From Apiotrichum sp. Y4204 (Eukaryota > Basidiomycota > Tremellomycetes > Trichosporonales > Trichosporonaceae): a stretch of DNA of 64,000 nucleotides. The translations under genes were made by a program, and so were the position numbers. Below, piece after piece: positions 10,702 through 22,510 of this stretch. The stretch covers positions 1 to 64,000 of the forward strand of contig JAMYHL010000017.1 in the NCBI GenBank assembly GCA_025531455.1, written 5' to 3'. Each line of letters begins with the position of its first letter. Positions within the stretch are counted from its first letter, which is position 1. A model generated the notes under the pieces. That model worked only from the letters and a program-made list of their open reading frames with translations. It searched no databases and was not told the DNA's origin.

Positions 10702-12603
10702 CTAGTGTCCATTGGCCTGCGAAGGGTGCGGCATGACGCCCTCGAAGAACTCGGCCAGCTCGGCAGTCGCGGTGAGGGGCAAGACCTGGGCGACGTACTG
10801 GTCGGGGCGGACGACAACGATCGCGCCGTCGCGGCTGATCCCGCGTTCCTCAAAGATGTCGTCGTTCGGCACGACACCAAAGACGCGGTCGTACTGCATC
10901 ACGCCGTACTTGCCGTATGTTGGGCGGAACACGGCGGGCGCAGTGAGCAGCTCAAACTCCAGGTGCTTCTGCTGGTAGATGACCATGGCGTTGATCCAGT
11001 CCTTGCGCTGCTTGCTGCCGCCGACGGGGCCGACAAGGGGTGAGCTGGGGTCTGTGCTGAGCCACTCGGCGAGCTTCTCCACGTTGGAGCTCTTGTCACC
11101 GGCAGGAGGCTGGTCCGCAAAGACGTAGATCCGCCACTGGCCGTCGGCACGCGCCTGATGTCCGAGGTGGATGTAGTTGCCGTCGGAGCGGCGCGCGACC
11201 CGCGCCGACTTGAACCGCTTGCCGACTGTGTAGCCTGTTGCGAGCGCCTGGTGGTCGTTCTTGCCAGTGATTAGGGACGGCTTGTACTCCGTCATGAAGC
11301 CCGCAGGGAACTCGGCCGTCTGGACGTAAAAGTCCTCGAGGGCGGTAGGCGACTCGAAATCCTCGGGCTTGGCAGCCATCATCGACGACCACTTCATGTC
11401 AAAGTCGATGAGGTTCTGCGCGATGACCTGGCGCTCGGCGCTGTACGTCGACAGCATGGATGGCGGCGCAACGCCAGACAGAACCTGGCCAAGCTTCCAT
11501 CCCAAGTTGAAGCCGTCCTGGAGCGAGACGTTCATGCCCTGGCCGGCCTTTGCCGAGTGGGTGTGGCACGCATCGCCGAGGATGAACACGCGAGGCTGGC
11601 GCTGGCCAATCTCCTCGAGAGGCACGTCGTCGAAGCGGTCGGTAACGCGGTGGCCGACCTCGTACACTGACCACCAGGCGGTGTACTTGACATCAATCTT
11701 GTACGGGTGGAGAATGCGGTTGGCGTTGGCGATGATCTGCTCGAGCGGCGTCTTGCGGACACTGCCCCGGTCGGACGCGGAGACCTCCCCGAGGTCGACG
11801 TAGAAGCGGACGAGCTGGCCTCCCTCACGTGGGATGAGCAGAATGGAGCCACCGTCGTTGGACTGGATGGCACATTTTGTGCGGAGGTCCGGAAAGTCGG
11901 TGACGTACAGCGAGTCCATGACGCCCCACGCGTGCAGCGCCTGCTGGCCCTGCCGTTTTGCGCCAATGTCCTCACGGATCTGGGAACGCGCACCGTCGGC
12001 GCCGACAAGGTACTTTGTGCGGATCGAAAACTCCTCTCCGCTGGCGACGCGGCGGAGCTTGACGGTAATGGGGTGCTCCTTCGACTCGTCGATCGTGTGG
12101 CTAACATACTCGATGCCGTAGTTGGGGACCATCCGGGAGGGCGAGTTGCGCATAAAGTCGCCAAAGAACTGCATGATGCGCGCCTGGTTGATGATGAGAT
12201 GGGGGAACTCGCTGACCTTGTTGGGGTCGTCCGGGGCGGTAGCGGTTCGGATAATGTTGGAGGGGTTGTTGGGGTCGGGCTTCCAGAATGCCATCTCGGT
12301 GATTGCGTACGACTCGTCGATCACGCGCCCCGCGAACCCGAATGCCTGGAACGTCTCGACAGAGCGCGCCTGGATACCGTCTGCCTGACCGATGACGAGC
12401 ATCTCTGGCCTGCGCTCGATGAGCCACACGTCAAGGTCACAGAACTGGGACAGCGACGCTGCCGTGATCATCCCCGCGGGGCCCTCGCCGACGATGAGGA
12501 CGTCCATCTCCGACGGGAGGTCGGAGGAGCGCCCGACGCCGCGACCGGCCGCGACGCGCACATTGGGGTCGCAGGTGATGTAGCCGTCGTGGTGGAACTG
12601 CAT
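10702..12603 (-). CDS. FAD-dependent phenol 2-monooxygenase / 3-hydroxybenzoate 4-monooxygenase-like
   Basis: Single-exon flavoprotein aromatic hydroxylase of 633 residues. It uses NADPH, FAD and O2 to add a hydroxyl group ortho to a phenol or hydroxybenzoate, a first step in aromatic catabolism, in cytosol or peroxisome. Visible motifs: the Rossmann dinucleotide site VLIVGEGPAG (about residues 34-43), the DG motif VGADGARS, the second FAD site ILGDACHTHSAKAGQGMN, and a C-terminal thioredoxin-like region typical of phenol hydroxylases. I chose the ATG at 12603 (MQFHHDGY), the usual start of the 3-hydroxybenzoate branch; an in-frame ATG 48 bp upstream would add 16 non-conserved residues. Exact substrate is open. 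Confidence 0.92.
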   Translation of the reverse strand: MQFHHDGYITCDPNVRVAAGRGVGRSSDLPSEMDVLIVGEGPAGMITAASLSQFCDLDVWLIERRPEMLVIGQADGIQARSVETFQAFGFAGRVIDESYAITEMAFWKPDPNNPSNIIRTATAPDDPNKVSEFPHLIINQARIMQFFGDFMRNSPSRMVPNYGIEYVSHTIDESKEHPITVKLRRVASGEEFSIRTKYLVGADGARSQIREDIGAKRQGQQALHAWGVMDSLYVTDFPDLRTKCAIQSNDGGSILLIPREGGQLVRFYVDLGEVSASDRGSVRKTPLEQIIANANRILHPYKIDVKYTAWWSVYEVGHRVTDRFDDVPLEEIGQRQPRVFILGDACHTHSAKAGQGMNVSLQDGFNLGWKLGQVLSGVAPPSMLSTYSAERQVIAQNLIDFDMKWSSMMAAKPEDFESPTALEDFYVQTAEFPAGFMTEYKPSLITGKNDHQALATGYTVGKRFKSARVARRSDGNYIHLGHQARADGQWRIYVFADQPPAGDKSSNVEKLAEWLSTDPSSPLVGPVGGSKQRKDWINAMVIYQQKHLEFELLTAPAVFRPTYGKYGVMQYDRVFGVVPNDDIFEERGISRDGAIVVVRPDQYVAQVLPLTATAELAEFFEGVMPHPSQANGH

Positions 12604-13451
12604 GTGTGTGAGTGGTGATCGAAGCGGAAAGGACTGGGGGCGCCTCCCCACCTACAACACGGCTCCGCTCTTTATGGGCGACCTGCTATGCCGAACAGGG
12701 CTTGCCAAATGTTGTTGCTTCTCGGTCGCAGCTTCGCAGGTAGTAGTATCAGCCGGCTGCGTGGGGGTGAGGGATTGGTTTTCCCGTGGTATTGTTGGTA
12801 GCAACGGTGACAAGGCAGACACCATCTCCGGATCATCTCATCTCTGGGTCTTATCATGTGGGCTTGGGGACCCGTACTTCTGGGGAGGCACATGGCGGTC
12901 TGCCGTCGGCACCAACGCTGTGGCCAAGGTCATCCAATGGTTGGAGAGAGGCGTCTGAAAGCATCCGTGAGCCGCCGACACTCTTTTTGGTTGCCGAGCC
13001 ACTCTGGAGACCAGCAGGGCTTTGGAGACACCGACGCCGCGGGTAAATCAACAAGATTACCCGCATTGTCTGCCAGGCTGCGTCGCTGATGCACTGGTGG
13101 ATACGCACTCGCTGTGATCTGGATATCCAGACAGGCACGTTGTGCGCTGCATGACAACGCCGCAAGACGCGAGACCGCGCAAGAGGCCGGCCATGTTGCG
13201 GCTCTGGCCGTGTTTCGGAGTGTCAGACGACCTTGCAGATCCCATAAATTCCCCGCTCATGACATCGGTGCGTGTGCGGAGCGGCATGTGTTGCTGAGCT
13301 CCGAGCGTTCGAGGCAGCGATAGCCGAGAGGCACCGGCCCGCGGCGTATGTAAAGCGGCGAGTGTCTACTGCATCCCCACAGGGCACGATCACATAGATA
13401 CACATGCATTGTCACGTTTCAGTCAAATTCAATATCCATTTTAGATCTTAT
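12604..13451. other. Intergenic region, no gene seen
   Basis: This contains the promoter of the minus-strand monooxygenase and the 3' flank of the F-box-like gene. Only overlapping short frames are visible. Confidence 0.55.
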
Positions 13452-15184
13452 CTACACCATCGTCTCGAGCCTGAACTGCTCGTCGGGGATGGACGCCCGG
13501 TACTCGTCGCGGGACATGAACACGACGCGGCGGGGGATGTCGTCCAGCCAAGCTCGCATCGACGGGTACCCGCGCACCACGAAGGAATAGCCCTCTGCGC
13601 GCTTGCGGAAGACGGAGAGCATGCCTGCGCGGCGCTTCTCCGGCGTGTCCATGCTGTCGGGCAGGCAGAGAAACTTGGGCGGAAGCTCCAGCAGCCCGAC
13701 AAGCGTAAACTTGATACGCGGGACGCCCTCGAGAATGGCTCCGAACATGTGCAGGAACATGCCCTCGACCTCCTCCTCACGCGGCGGCGGCGGGTGGTCG
13801 CGTGCATACTGCTCGAATGCCGGGTGGATCCACACTTTTTCACGCGGTGCCGACATCTGCCGCGCGGATTCGGAAAGCGTAAAGATCATGGTCATGGCGT
13901 CGAGCGCGCTGGGATTGTTGAAGCCCTCGGGCTGCAGGAGTGCGTCCGCGTCCGTCGGGTGGCATGTGACGTGGTACACTGCGCGCTTGACGTTCTTCGG
14001 AATTGGCGGCAGGTCAATGTCCGCGTGCACGCCCCACGGAGAGGTAAAGACGATCAGCGTCGTAGCTGTGGTCTTAATGAGCACATAGTCGTCGCTCGTG
14101 TCGATCGAGAACTTGCCCATTGTGCGCAGGGTGTGTACATTTGGAAAGAGGTTGAAGATGCTGAGCATGGTAGGGCGGTCGAGATGGGTTGCACACAGGT
14201 CTAGCGTGTGCACTTTGCCAAGTAGGGCCTTGTCCGACAGCTCGAGGCGCCTCATAAAGTCCTCGACACGCCGCGGCGCCTGACGCCGATCTTCATACAT
14301 CGGGGACCGCGTCCGTGGGCGCCGATAGTCGCAGTCGCTGTCCCAGTACTCGGTCGGATAGCCCTCGCTGTCTGTCTCCACCTCTGACGAATCCTCGCTG
14401 CTCACCACGTCGTATTCAAACAGCCGCGACCAGGTGATGCCCCCGGCGGGGTCGAAACAGACAGGATTCGCAAAACGCGGCCCGCGACCGCGCTCGGGAC
14501 CAAGACGCGCCGTGAGACTCAGCTTGTCGAGATCCAGCTTGACGTGCGCGAGGAGCCTTGTGTCCGCGCGCCGGCGAAAGTCTTGTGACACGCCGCGGAG
14601 CCTCGCCAGGAGAGGGGCGGACGCATAGTCGAGGATGCGGTCAATGACGTGGGGGTACGCGGAAGGATCGATCACGGGCCGCTTGGTGTCCAGGGCCACT
14701 TCGGGCGCTTGGGCCAACTTGTCTTCTTCTGGGGCTTTGTGCGTCGTGGGGCGGCCATTCTGAGCACCCTTTCCTTTCGACCCTGGGGTGGTGGACGGCT
14801 GAGGAAACCCATTGCGAGCTTCATCTGGGGAGGCGCCCTTGTATTCGTAGTCGTCGAATGTTCTGGGGGTGGCATTCTTGGGTTTGGGGGTCTTGGGCTT
14901 TCGAACGACGCTCAGACGGCGGAAATCCTTGACGGGGACGTTGTCTGTAGTGCCAGGAGGGTGGGTGCCGTTGGCATGCGGCGGAGAGCCCGATGATTTG
15001 CGAGTCTTCCGCTCCGAGGGAGTGGATTTCACAGAAGGAGCTGGCTTGCGGGGTGACTTGCCTTTGCGCGTTGCACGCTGGCTGAGCAAGGTTGTCAGTC
15101 TGAGATCCATGGCCTCAACAAGACATGTCGCACTTACGCCTCATAGACCTCCATTGAGAAGACGTGGGGCGCCGGCGAGTCCAT
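13452..15184 (-). CDS. F-box-like hypothetical protein, C-terminal part of a split locus
   Basis: Exons 15184-15138 and 15081-13452 with a 56-nt intron give about 558 residues if translation starts at the ATG 15184. A basic, Ser/Pro-rich low-complexity region comes first. It is followed by an F-box-like helix set (YPHVIDRILDYASAPLLARL...DFRRRAD) of the kind seen in many Tremellomycete hypothetical proteins, then a long acidic and beta-rich part. F-box proteins normally recruit targets to SCF ubiquitin ligases, but the rest gives no target hint. The same frame continues upstream through a TGA at 15218-15220 into the next feature, so this may be the second half of one 736-residue protein. Confidence 0.7.
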
Positions 15185-15217
15185 GATCGTGAACAGCGGG
15201 TGCGTCTCGACCAGATC

Positions 15218-15718
15218 TCAGTCGGGCTCTGGGCGGTTGAATCGCAGGTGACGGTGGTGAAGACGGAACACGCGGTGCTCGGGGGGTGTGCCGGGGAGAC
15301 ACATGCCGATGGTGAGGCCCGACGGACGGTGCTCGAGCCAGCTGGAACCCTCGTCCGAGTTGAGGTCCCACCACGTCCCTGCGTCTTTAACGCGGAGGGC
15401 GGGATACCCCAGCACGTTGAACACCGCCCGGCGGCTCCAGTACACGTCGCGGACGACGATATCCGGCAGGCCCTGTCGGCGGAGTCGCCAGTCTCTAATG
15501 TGAGTCGCGAGGAGGGGGGCTGCCTCGGAGCAGCGGAATACTGCCGGGCGGCACAGCTCGCGGACATTGTCGAGCAGCTCGAGGTCCGCGAACAGGTGGT
15601 GGTCGCCCCAGGACAGATTGTAGTATGCCATGCCGCCCTCGTGTGTCTTGCCCCACCCCGTGTGTAGCGCGTCGGGGCGCGACAGTCGCGGAGGGTGGGA
15701 TGTGGACGAGTTGGGCAT
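15218..15718 (-). CDS. Hypothetical protein, N-terminal part of the split F-box-like locus
   Basis: An open frame of 166 residues from ATG 15718 to TGA 15218. No domain is recognised; it is rich in Trp, Arg and His and ends in RFNRPEPD. Beyond the stop the same frame runs on for 25 codons (DLVETHPLFTIMDSPAPHVF and more) to a proper donor site at 15137, and the splice phase fits the downstream F-box exon. That argues for one gene interrupted by a single nonsense codon rather than two genes. Confidence 0.6.
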   Translation of the reverse strand: MPNSSTSHPPRLSRPDALHTGWGKTHEGGMAYYNLSWGDHHLFADLELLDNVRELCRPAVFRCSEAAPLLATHIRDWRLRRQGLPDIVVRDVYWSRRAVFNVLGYPALRVKDAGTWWDLNSDEGSSWLEHRPSGLTIGMCLPGTPPEHRVFRLHHRHLRFNRPEPD

Positions 15719-16583
15719 CCTGTTGGGATGGGGATGAGGGATGATGTGGTGACAGGAAGAGCGCTGCAGAGAAAGTCAGCAGGCTGGGAGAGCGTGTGAA
15801 CCAGAATTGTGGTTCTTGTGTCTCTTTCTCAGGTGACAATCTGCTGATCTGCTGATCTGCTGATCATGTCCATTTCAGGGAAATCAGAACATTCTTTAAC
15901 ATCCGAACATCCGCAGATCCGAAGATCCGCAGGCACAAGAACAGTGGGATCGGCGTGTGGTAAGATGTATGTACGTCTGGGGCTTGTCGTCGTACGCCGC
16001 AGCGCACTCTCCTCATGAGGAGAGCCTTACGACGCCAGCACTCACTACTGCCCTCTGTACCGATCAAAAGTAGATTCGCCCCGTTCCAGCTGTGCTACCC
16101 GCCGTTCCCCCGAGATCTGGAACACGGCAACAGCTGCATTTTGGGCCCTGGTGGCCAGATCCAGCCACCCACCATAATAGCCGCGGAAGTGGACGAACTC
16201 CTGCGTGTGTTGACGCTGATGCACTGGGCCATGAAAAAGAAATCGAGGGCTACAGTACTGGGAACAGCGGTCTACGACCACCTGAACGATAATGATGAAG
16301 AATGGAGCTGCGCAACGACGTGCGGGGCGCGTTAGTTATCGACAGCCGCAGAAACTCCAGTATCCACCCACCGCAAGTATGCGGACCCCCACGCAACCAG
16401 CACACGCCCGAAGCGTAGCATTAGTTGTTGCTATTCCCCACCGTTCGAGTGGGGAATTGACTAGAGGCGATGAGTGAGCCGTGCACATGGGCATCAGTAG
16501 ATGGTCTGTGTGCGTAGACTACTATCGCCGCAGGCCGCACTGGAGTGCTAAATACAATACTATGTCACATTATGGGTCCTACA
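15719..16583. other. Intergenic region with short direct repeats, no gene
   Basis: Near 15839-15865 the unit CTGATCTG recurs three to four times, and near 15899-15931 ATCCGAACATCCGCAGATCC-like units recur. No coding region is seen. Confidence 0.5.
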
Positions 16584-17748
16584 CTACTCGCTGTCGCTCT
16601 CATGGCCGTTCTCCGGGTCACTCGCGTCGTCCTCAGATTCGACTCCCCCAAGTTGCCAGTCCACTTCTGACTCGCCACTCACGTCGCTCCCCTCCTCGGT
16701 CTCCGGGGAAACAAACCTCGCCGATACGCGCACCGCTCTCGCCGAACGCCTTCTTCCCGCCGATTGATCCAGTTTCGCTTGATCGGCAAGCTCCTCAGGT
16801 TCGACCTCAGGCGGCGGGGAATGGGTGACCTCCGGGAGCGGCTCGGGAGGCGGCGCCTGGCTCCGAATCCACTCGCGCTCGAGGCGCTGCCGCAGCGTCT
16901 GGCGCACATACTGTCCCATCTTCCCGAGCATGCCTTCGAGCAGGCGCACGATTTCCATCTCGGTCTCTTTTGTGCCCTCGTACCCGCTGAGAAATAAGTT
17001 AGGAACGCCGACCAGCGAGTTGCACTGCGTCATCCGATCGTGCGAGTGCGCGGGAGGAATGCCGACGTACGCCCAACCGGTCCACTTTGTGAGCGGTACG
17101 CAGAGCGCGGCAAGGTCGGCTGAGCTCGAGGATTCGCCGTGCCCATTGGCGTCTCCATTCAATGGGCGCCCAGCTGCTCGAGATGCGCGGCGGCGTAGCA
17201 AAGTCTGCATGTCAGCGGTATCGGAGTATATCACTCACCTCCACCGGTGGCCGCATTTCCGGCACGGCATCCGCTGAATCCGACTCCACCTCTCGCGACA
17301 CGCCCTTGCCCTTGTCGACCTTCTGAAGCTTTCTGCGGGGTCCGGGCTTGGTTTTCGAGAAGATGCTTCCATCAGCAGCATCCACCGTTCCGCCGCGACC
17401 GTCGGACGTGAGCTCGACCCAGCGAAGAACGACGGTGAACGGGCATCCCTTCGTCATGCAGTCGAGGGCGAACCGCTGCGCGGATTTGATCTTCGTGTTC
17501 CGCTTGACGAGAAAGCCGCGCTCGCACATGTACTCGCGCAGCAGCTCGTCGACTTCACCCGCGGTCATTAACGCGTCGGCACGCGTCAGACTCGGCAGCG
17601 GGAGGTGCGGGAGATGATTGTAGAACACTGGCGCACTACTTGCCGGAGACGGGGCGGGTGGCGGCGTGGAAATGGGTGGAGTGGGCGCGGCGGGTGGAGC
17701 ACGCGGTGCGGCCGCCGGCGCTGCCGCCTTGCGCTTCCTCGGCGGCAT
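16584..17748 (-). CDS. Hypothetical protein with a FAR1-like segment
   Basis: Exons 17748-17239 and 17204-16584 (34-nt intron, phase 0) give 376 residues. The N-terminus is basic and then Pro/Ala-rich (MPPRKRK...). A folded part at about residues 60-130 contains YMCERGFLVKRNTK and RFALDCMTKGCPFTV. The spacing of aromatic, basic and Cys residues resembles the FAR1/WRKY-GCM1 DNA-binding domain of plant regulators and Mutator-type transposases, but this is only a visual likeness. The C-terminal third is charged and acidic, with a long helix (EWIRSQ region) before an Asp/Glu/Ser tail. It could be a DNA-binding regulator or a domesticated fragment. Confidence 0.7.
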
Positions 17749-17790
17749 GGGTGTGGATGAGGATGTGGATGAGGATGAGGATGTGAGAGA
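17749..17790. repeat. GGATGA/GGATGT short tandem repeat in the 5' leader
   Basis: About six imperfect hexamers (GGATGA, GGATGT) lie directly upstream of the ATG at 17748, so they would be in the leader of the minus-strand mRNA. Confidence 0.6.
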
Positions 17791-20288
17791 GGTCGGAGTG
17801 TGGATGGAAAAGAGTGAAATGTTGTGAAGCGCGAAGCATCCCACCGATCCCACCAACTTGTTACATTTTGAGTCCGTCCGTTCCAACGCGCCGTGCCTTG
17901 CCTTTGGATGCCTCGACGCGTCGGGTCGACTGTTTTTTTCTGTTTCGTTCTTGTTTCTTGCCACCCAAACACGCTTATATATCTCCATTCGTACTCAATC
18001 CTCCATGACAGCCCTTCTTTAATGGACTCTGGGGGATGGGGCTTGCCATGCCCTGCCATTAGAGCATATTAGAGTCAACCCGAATACAGGGAGTCAACCG
18101 ACCATGGCCAGAACGTGCCCTGGCCAGATAGCGACGCGGTTTGGCGTGGGAGTGAGGCTCCGCTGTCCCGAGCCTGGCGATGCCATCGCGGTTTGCGACG
18201 TCGGTGTCACGGTACTGGGGGGAGGGAGCGACGTACAGCGCGCCGTGTACGAGGCGGGTTCACAGCTGCCTGTCGGAGGAGGGCTTGCTGCGCGGTGACG
18301 GATTGCACTGGGCGCGGACTGAACGTCTGTCGCGCTGCAGATGACAAACTCAACAGCTCACCTGCTTCTCAAGCGTGCTTCCATGGGGCCACCCCGCTCA
18401 AATGCATATCTATGTGCACGAGTGATACTTATTCTGCGGTTCATGACAAGAGAGATGTATCGCTGCCGCCTGGGGGCTTTTGATCGTCAGGCAGTGCAGC
18501 ACGCGGCATCTGGTCGATATCGTCATCGGCATCCCTGGTAGCCTCGTGGTGACTACCAGGAGCACCGATCAATAGACTCCGCCCCTCGAACAAGACCCCC
18601 TGCTCCACCATCCAGCTCCCTGTGCCGCGCGTGGTATGGTGATGGTTTGAAGGACGTCGAAGGACGTTGGACGTTTCACTCCACATGGTGCAAGTGAATA
18701 GAGTTTATCGCACCTGCCTCATGTGCTCCATGTACGCTTTTAGTTAGGTTAGTCTATCGCTATCCGTATCGGCCGGCCGCGCGAAGCTGGGCATGGAAGA
18801 GCCGACACCCATGTAGGCAAGATGCCGAGAGAGTGAAAAGACTGGTAGGTACAACCCGCATCGACGCCTTGTTGCAATACACTGTCGAAGAACTGTGGCC
18901 ACCCCTCAGGGACTGGACCGAGACACGGGAGATGGACATCGATCGTCACGCTCTCGCCACTGAACGAACAGTTCTCCTTTCCGACCTTTGAAGGGGCTTT
19001 TGCTGGTGGCGACAAAAGCAAAGGCCGGCATGCATCACCTCGTTTGTCCTTTCCGGCGCAATGGTAACGGCCGTAATCATCTTTCCAGAATCCGGGCTGG
19101 CAGGCCCAATGATTGCGCCGCATACCGCCCACCACCCGGTGCAGCCCCGGCATCCCTGATAACGAGAGAAGCATCGAGAAGGCCGAGTATCGCACTTTGA
19201 TAGAGTGGACCAGCAGCTTGGCCCGGGCGCGCTAGGCAGCCTAGGTAGTCGCTTCCCAGCGCTTGGCGTGGCGAATGGTCCATCACGCGCGACACGCCGG
19301 TGACACATGTGCACTTGGGTGCTGAAAACTTTGTTATCTTCCCAGGATGTGGAAAAGGAGGATTAGAGGTTTCTCCGATGCAAAAGGCAGCCTAGTCACT
19401 GGGATCCCTGTGGCGCGAGGACGGGACCGCGGCTGATTAAACGCTCTCTCCTCTCGATCTCGGCCTGCGAGACGGCCAGCTTTCCAAGGCCCAGCAGCCT
19501 CCTCTTCAACCACCCCCCTCTCCCCTCCCACAAACGGCCCGCGCATGCCGCCGCGGAACGGCAGGGAGCGAGGGATACAGGGGCCCCATCCCTGGACCGA
19601 GAGAACAAATGTTGCCTAATGGTTACGTTACCAGACGTAGTCCCGAAGGATAGCTGAGCTTGTTGCCGGCGCACAGCGTGGCTCGGAGCACGCGTGCAAC
19701 GGCGGATCCACCAGATTGGGAGCGTCCCAGAACCGGCGGATGGTGCCAAGCGCTTCCTGGCCCTGCGCCGGGGATCTCGACGACACCTTTCGAAAAAAGC
19801 CCCAGGAGCTTAATGAACCGAGGTGACGAGCTGCCGAGAGCTGAGAGCTGAGAGCTCACTTGCTTGGATCGACGTCTCTCTCTGTTTGTCCTGTGACTCC
19901 TGGACATCTGGACGTGCGTGCACTTCCCGCCGCGATCTGGCAGGTCATTAACCATCTCGATCTCTGTCGCAGTCCCTGTGTCTAATGGCGCCACGGCCGC
20001 TCCGGTTCGACCGCCTCGCACAATGACCCGTCCCGCAAATGTCACCTTCGTATTCAGTGCTCGTTTGTGACCGCAACTCGCAGAGACATGTCGCTACAAA
20101 CATGCAAAGGCGTAGGGCTCATGGCGCGGGTAAGGTTCATGCCACTGTGGTATGCTAGTGTGCTACAGCTGCAGCTCTGGGTCTCTGGGCGTCGATGCAC
20201 GCTTTGCTTTAAAAACCCTTTGGCCCTCGACGGTCTCGTTCTCGTTCTCGCTTTCCCCTCTAGCCATCATCACTGCTCAACTGACACC
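17791..20288. other. Gene-poor region of about 2.5 kb
   Basis: The stretch holds the divergent promoters of the 17748 gene (minus) and the 20289 gene (plus). The only protein-like frame is the minus ORF listed separately at 18749-19195. A possible TATA run (CTTTAAAAACC) lies at about 20208-20218, some 75 bases before the downstream ATG. Confidence 0.5.
18749..19195 (-). CDS. Doubtful ORF, possibly the 3' exon of an unrecognised gene
   Basis: A 148-codon minus-strand frame with eight Cys and phrases such as HWACQPGFWKDDYGRYHC and SVTIDVHLPCLGPVPEGW that read like protein rather than noise. There is no signal peptide at its own start, so a true gene would need an upstream exon; none is clear. 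A second frame here is also open (GCRGCTGWWAVCG), which weakens the case. Confidence 0.22.
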   Translation of the reverse strand: MRYSAFSMLLSLSGMPGLHRVVGGMRRNHWACQPGFWKDDYGRYHCAGKDKRGDACRPLLLSPPAKAPSKVGKENCSFSGESVTIDVHLPCLGPVPEGWPQFFDSVLQQGVDAGCTYQSFHSLGILPTWVSALPCPASRGRPIRIAID

Positions 20289-22402
20289 ATGGACGACCGC
20301 GCGAGCAACACCCCGAGCCGTCCGCGGTCCTATCCGCGCCCGCCGACACCGCACCGGGTGAGCATACCGCCATCGCAAGACTACCTCGACCGGCCGCTAC
20401 CGCCGGTCCCGACGTCGCCGTCCATGTCCGAGTCACTCTGCAGCGACCGCCCGCTCAGCCTCCCGTTCAGCGAATGCGAGTTTGTCACACCCCACTCCCT
20501 CGCCGCGCCCCTCCCGCCATTACCTGCAGTCATCTCACATCGTATGTCGACGTCCGCTGTCTGTGACTCCCCGCACCTCACTAGCCCTCGTCGAAAACGC
20601 GCATACAGCGATCCCGTCGGCCTCAGCACCACCCTCGTGCCACCAGCAACCCCGCCACCACGGTTTTCATCCCCACAGCCGAACCCCACCAGCCGAGCCC
20701 CCGCCACGGCCCCGCCGAGCCAGTACCTCCAACTCCTCGAGTACCTTGACGCCCAGCAGAGTGCGATAGTGTACGACACGGATGCATACGGAGATGACGA
20801 GGAAGGCTACGGCTCCGACACGACGTACCGCCGCCCGACCCGCCGGCGCCCTACCTGGGCTTCGACATCCACCAACGAGTCGGGCATTGTCGACCCCGAG
20901 CTCTCCTCGTCCTCCATTCTCCTCCCGTATCTCAGCTCAGACACCATCCCCGACCCGCCGCTGCAGACCCCTACCACGTCGTCGTACCCCCACGATATCC
21001 TCCGCGCACCGATCCCTCTCGACACCATGTTCGACATGCCCGACATGCCACAGGTCCCCACCAACAATCAATGGGAAGACAGCACACTACAGGACAAAAC
21101 TCCCGAGGCCGTCACTGTCCGACAGCCGATCAGCAACACCGGATACGACTGGCAGACCGCGCCTCTCACAACAGAGCAGATCATCGACGCGTCGGGCTGC
21201 ATCCTCCGAGACGAGAGCGGCGAAACAGTATGCTTCGATGACCTCCTGCCCCAGTGGGACCCGTCCATTCCTGTAGAACTCCGAGACCACGCCCGCCGGC
21301 CGCGCCTCGTCGTGCTCTTCATCGGGCACTGGTGGTGCGGCCTGTGTCAGGACTACACCAACGTGTCCGTGAGCCAGCTCGCGCCGGCGGCGCTGGAGGA
21401 GGCCAACGTCCGCGTCATCCTCATCTCCACCGGTGGGTGGCGGGGTATCAAGCGCTATCGCGAGCTCTTCCGCTGCCCGTTCCCGGTGTACGTCACGCGC
21501 GGCGCGCTCGCAAAGACGCTCGGCCTCCGCACTTCCATCCCGAACCCCATCAAGGAGATCCGCCTCAAGGACCGGCCAGACTACCACCGCCGCCCGTTCT
21601 ACCAGCAGATGATCTCTGGTTTCCGCAACGGCATGTTCCGCATCTCCCTCACCAACCCGGGAAAGTTTATGCAGCTCGGCGGCGAGTTTGTCATCGGCCC
21701 AGACTACACCTGCGAGTTTGCGCACCGCATGACCGGCCGCGCGGACCACTGTGAGGCCTCGGACGTCGTGCGCGCCGCTGGAATCGAACGCCCCACGCAT
21801 CGCGCAATCCGCGCAGAACTCGAGGCACGCCAGTTTGCGATGGAGACATTCCTGGACGAGCAGGCGTGGCTTGAGCGTCGCCGACTGTGAGTACATACAT
21901 GTTCTGTTTCCACTTCGTGTGCTTATTTGTCAGTAAACTCGAGCAGCAGCGGATGCACGAGGAGCAGAAACAGGAAATGTATCAGGAGAGCGGAACGTGC
22001 CTGCCGGAACCGGCAACTCTGCAGGAAGCCGAGCGTGCGACACCTGTACCGCGGCCCCTGCCACACAGTCCCCTGATACCGGGGCTGACCCCGACGTCCT
22101 CGGTCAACGAGTCGCACCTCGCCTCTGTCGAGTCTTCGCCTGTGTCCCAGTCCGCCGGGCCCTCGCTGTGGCGGCCGCCGGTCAGCCACCAGCCCTGGTC
22201 GCCATCAGTCTGCTCGCTCGAGCTTGAGGACGACGACGAGATTGACACGCTCGGCCGCGAGTTTGAGCAAGCCATGTCGGTCGATCCCACCGGTGGACGC
22301 CAGGCACTTGCCAAGCTTCTCGCCGACGAGCAGGCACGCGCAAAGGTGGCCATGATGTTGCACCACCCAGCCAACGCCCCGACTCCCACCGCTGTCGCGT
22401 AA
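20289..22402 (+). CDS. Large protein with a PRXL2/AAED1-type thioredoxin-like domain
   Basis: Exons 20289-21886 and 21934-22402 (47-nt intron) give 688 residues. The first 300 or so residues are Pro/Ser/Thr-rich and probably disordered. The central domain (about 300-490) has the AhpC/TSA_2 pattern: VVLFIGHWWCGLCQDY with a CxxC pair, then VRVILISTGGWRGIKRY, the FP.PVYVTR strand, and GGEFVIGP. This peroxiredoxin-like 2 fold is linked in other fungi with redox or thiol-disulfide roles. The C-terminal part is polar with a Gln/Glu helix after the intron. The ATG at 20289 (ACACCATGG) begins the disordered region; an in-frame upstream ORF extension to 20067 lacks support. Confidence 0.85.
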
Positions 22403-22510
22403 CGAATCATGACATATCCGTAGATGTACAATACATACCTGTTGGACCTGCACATACACACATGCTATTAATGCGTTCCTAGCTGAGGGATCTTGGAACA
22501 AGCAGAGATT

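Noticed and set aside
11707..12618. A 303-codon plus-strand frame
   Set aside because: It is antisense to the FAD monooxygenase, whose cofactor motifs fix the coding strand.
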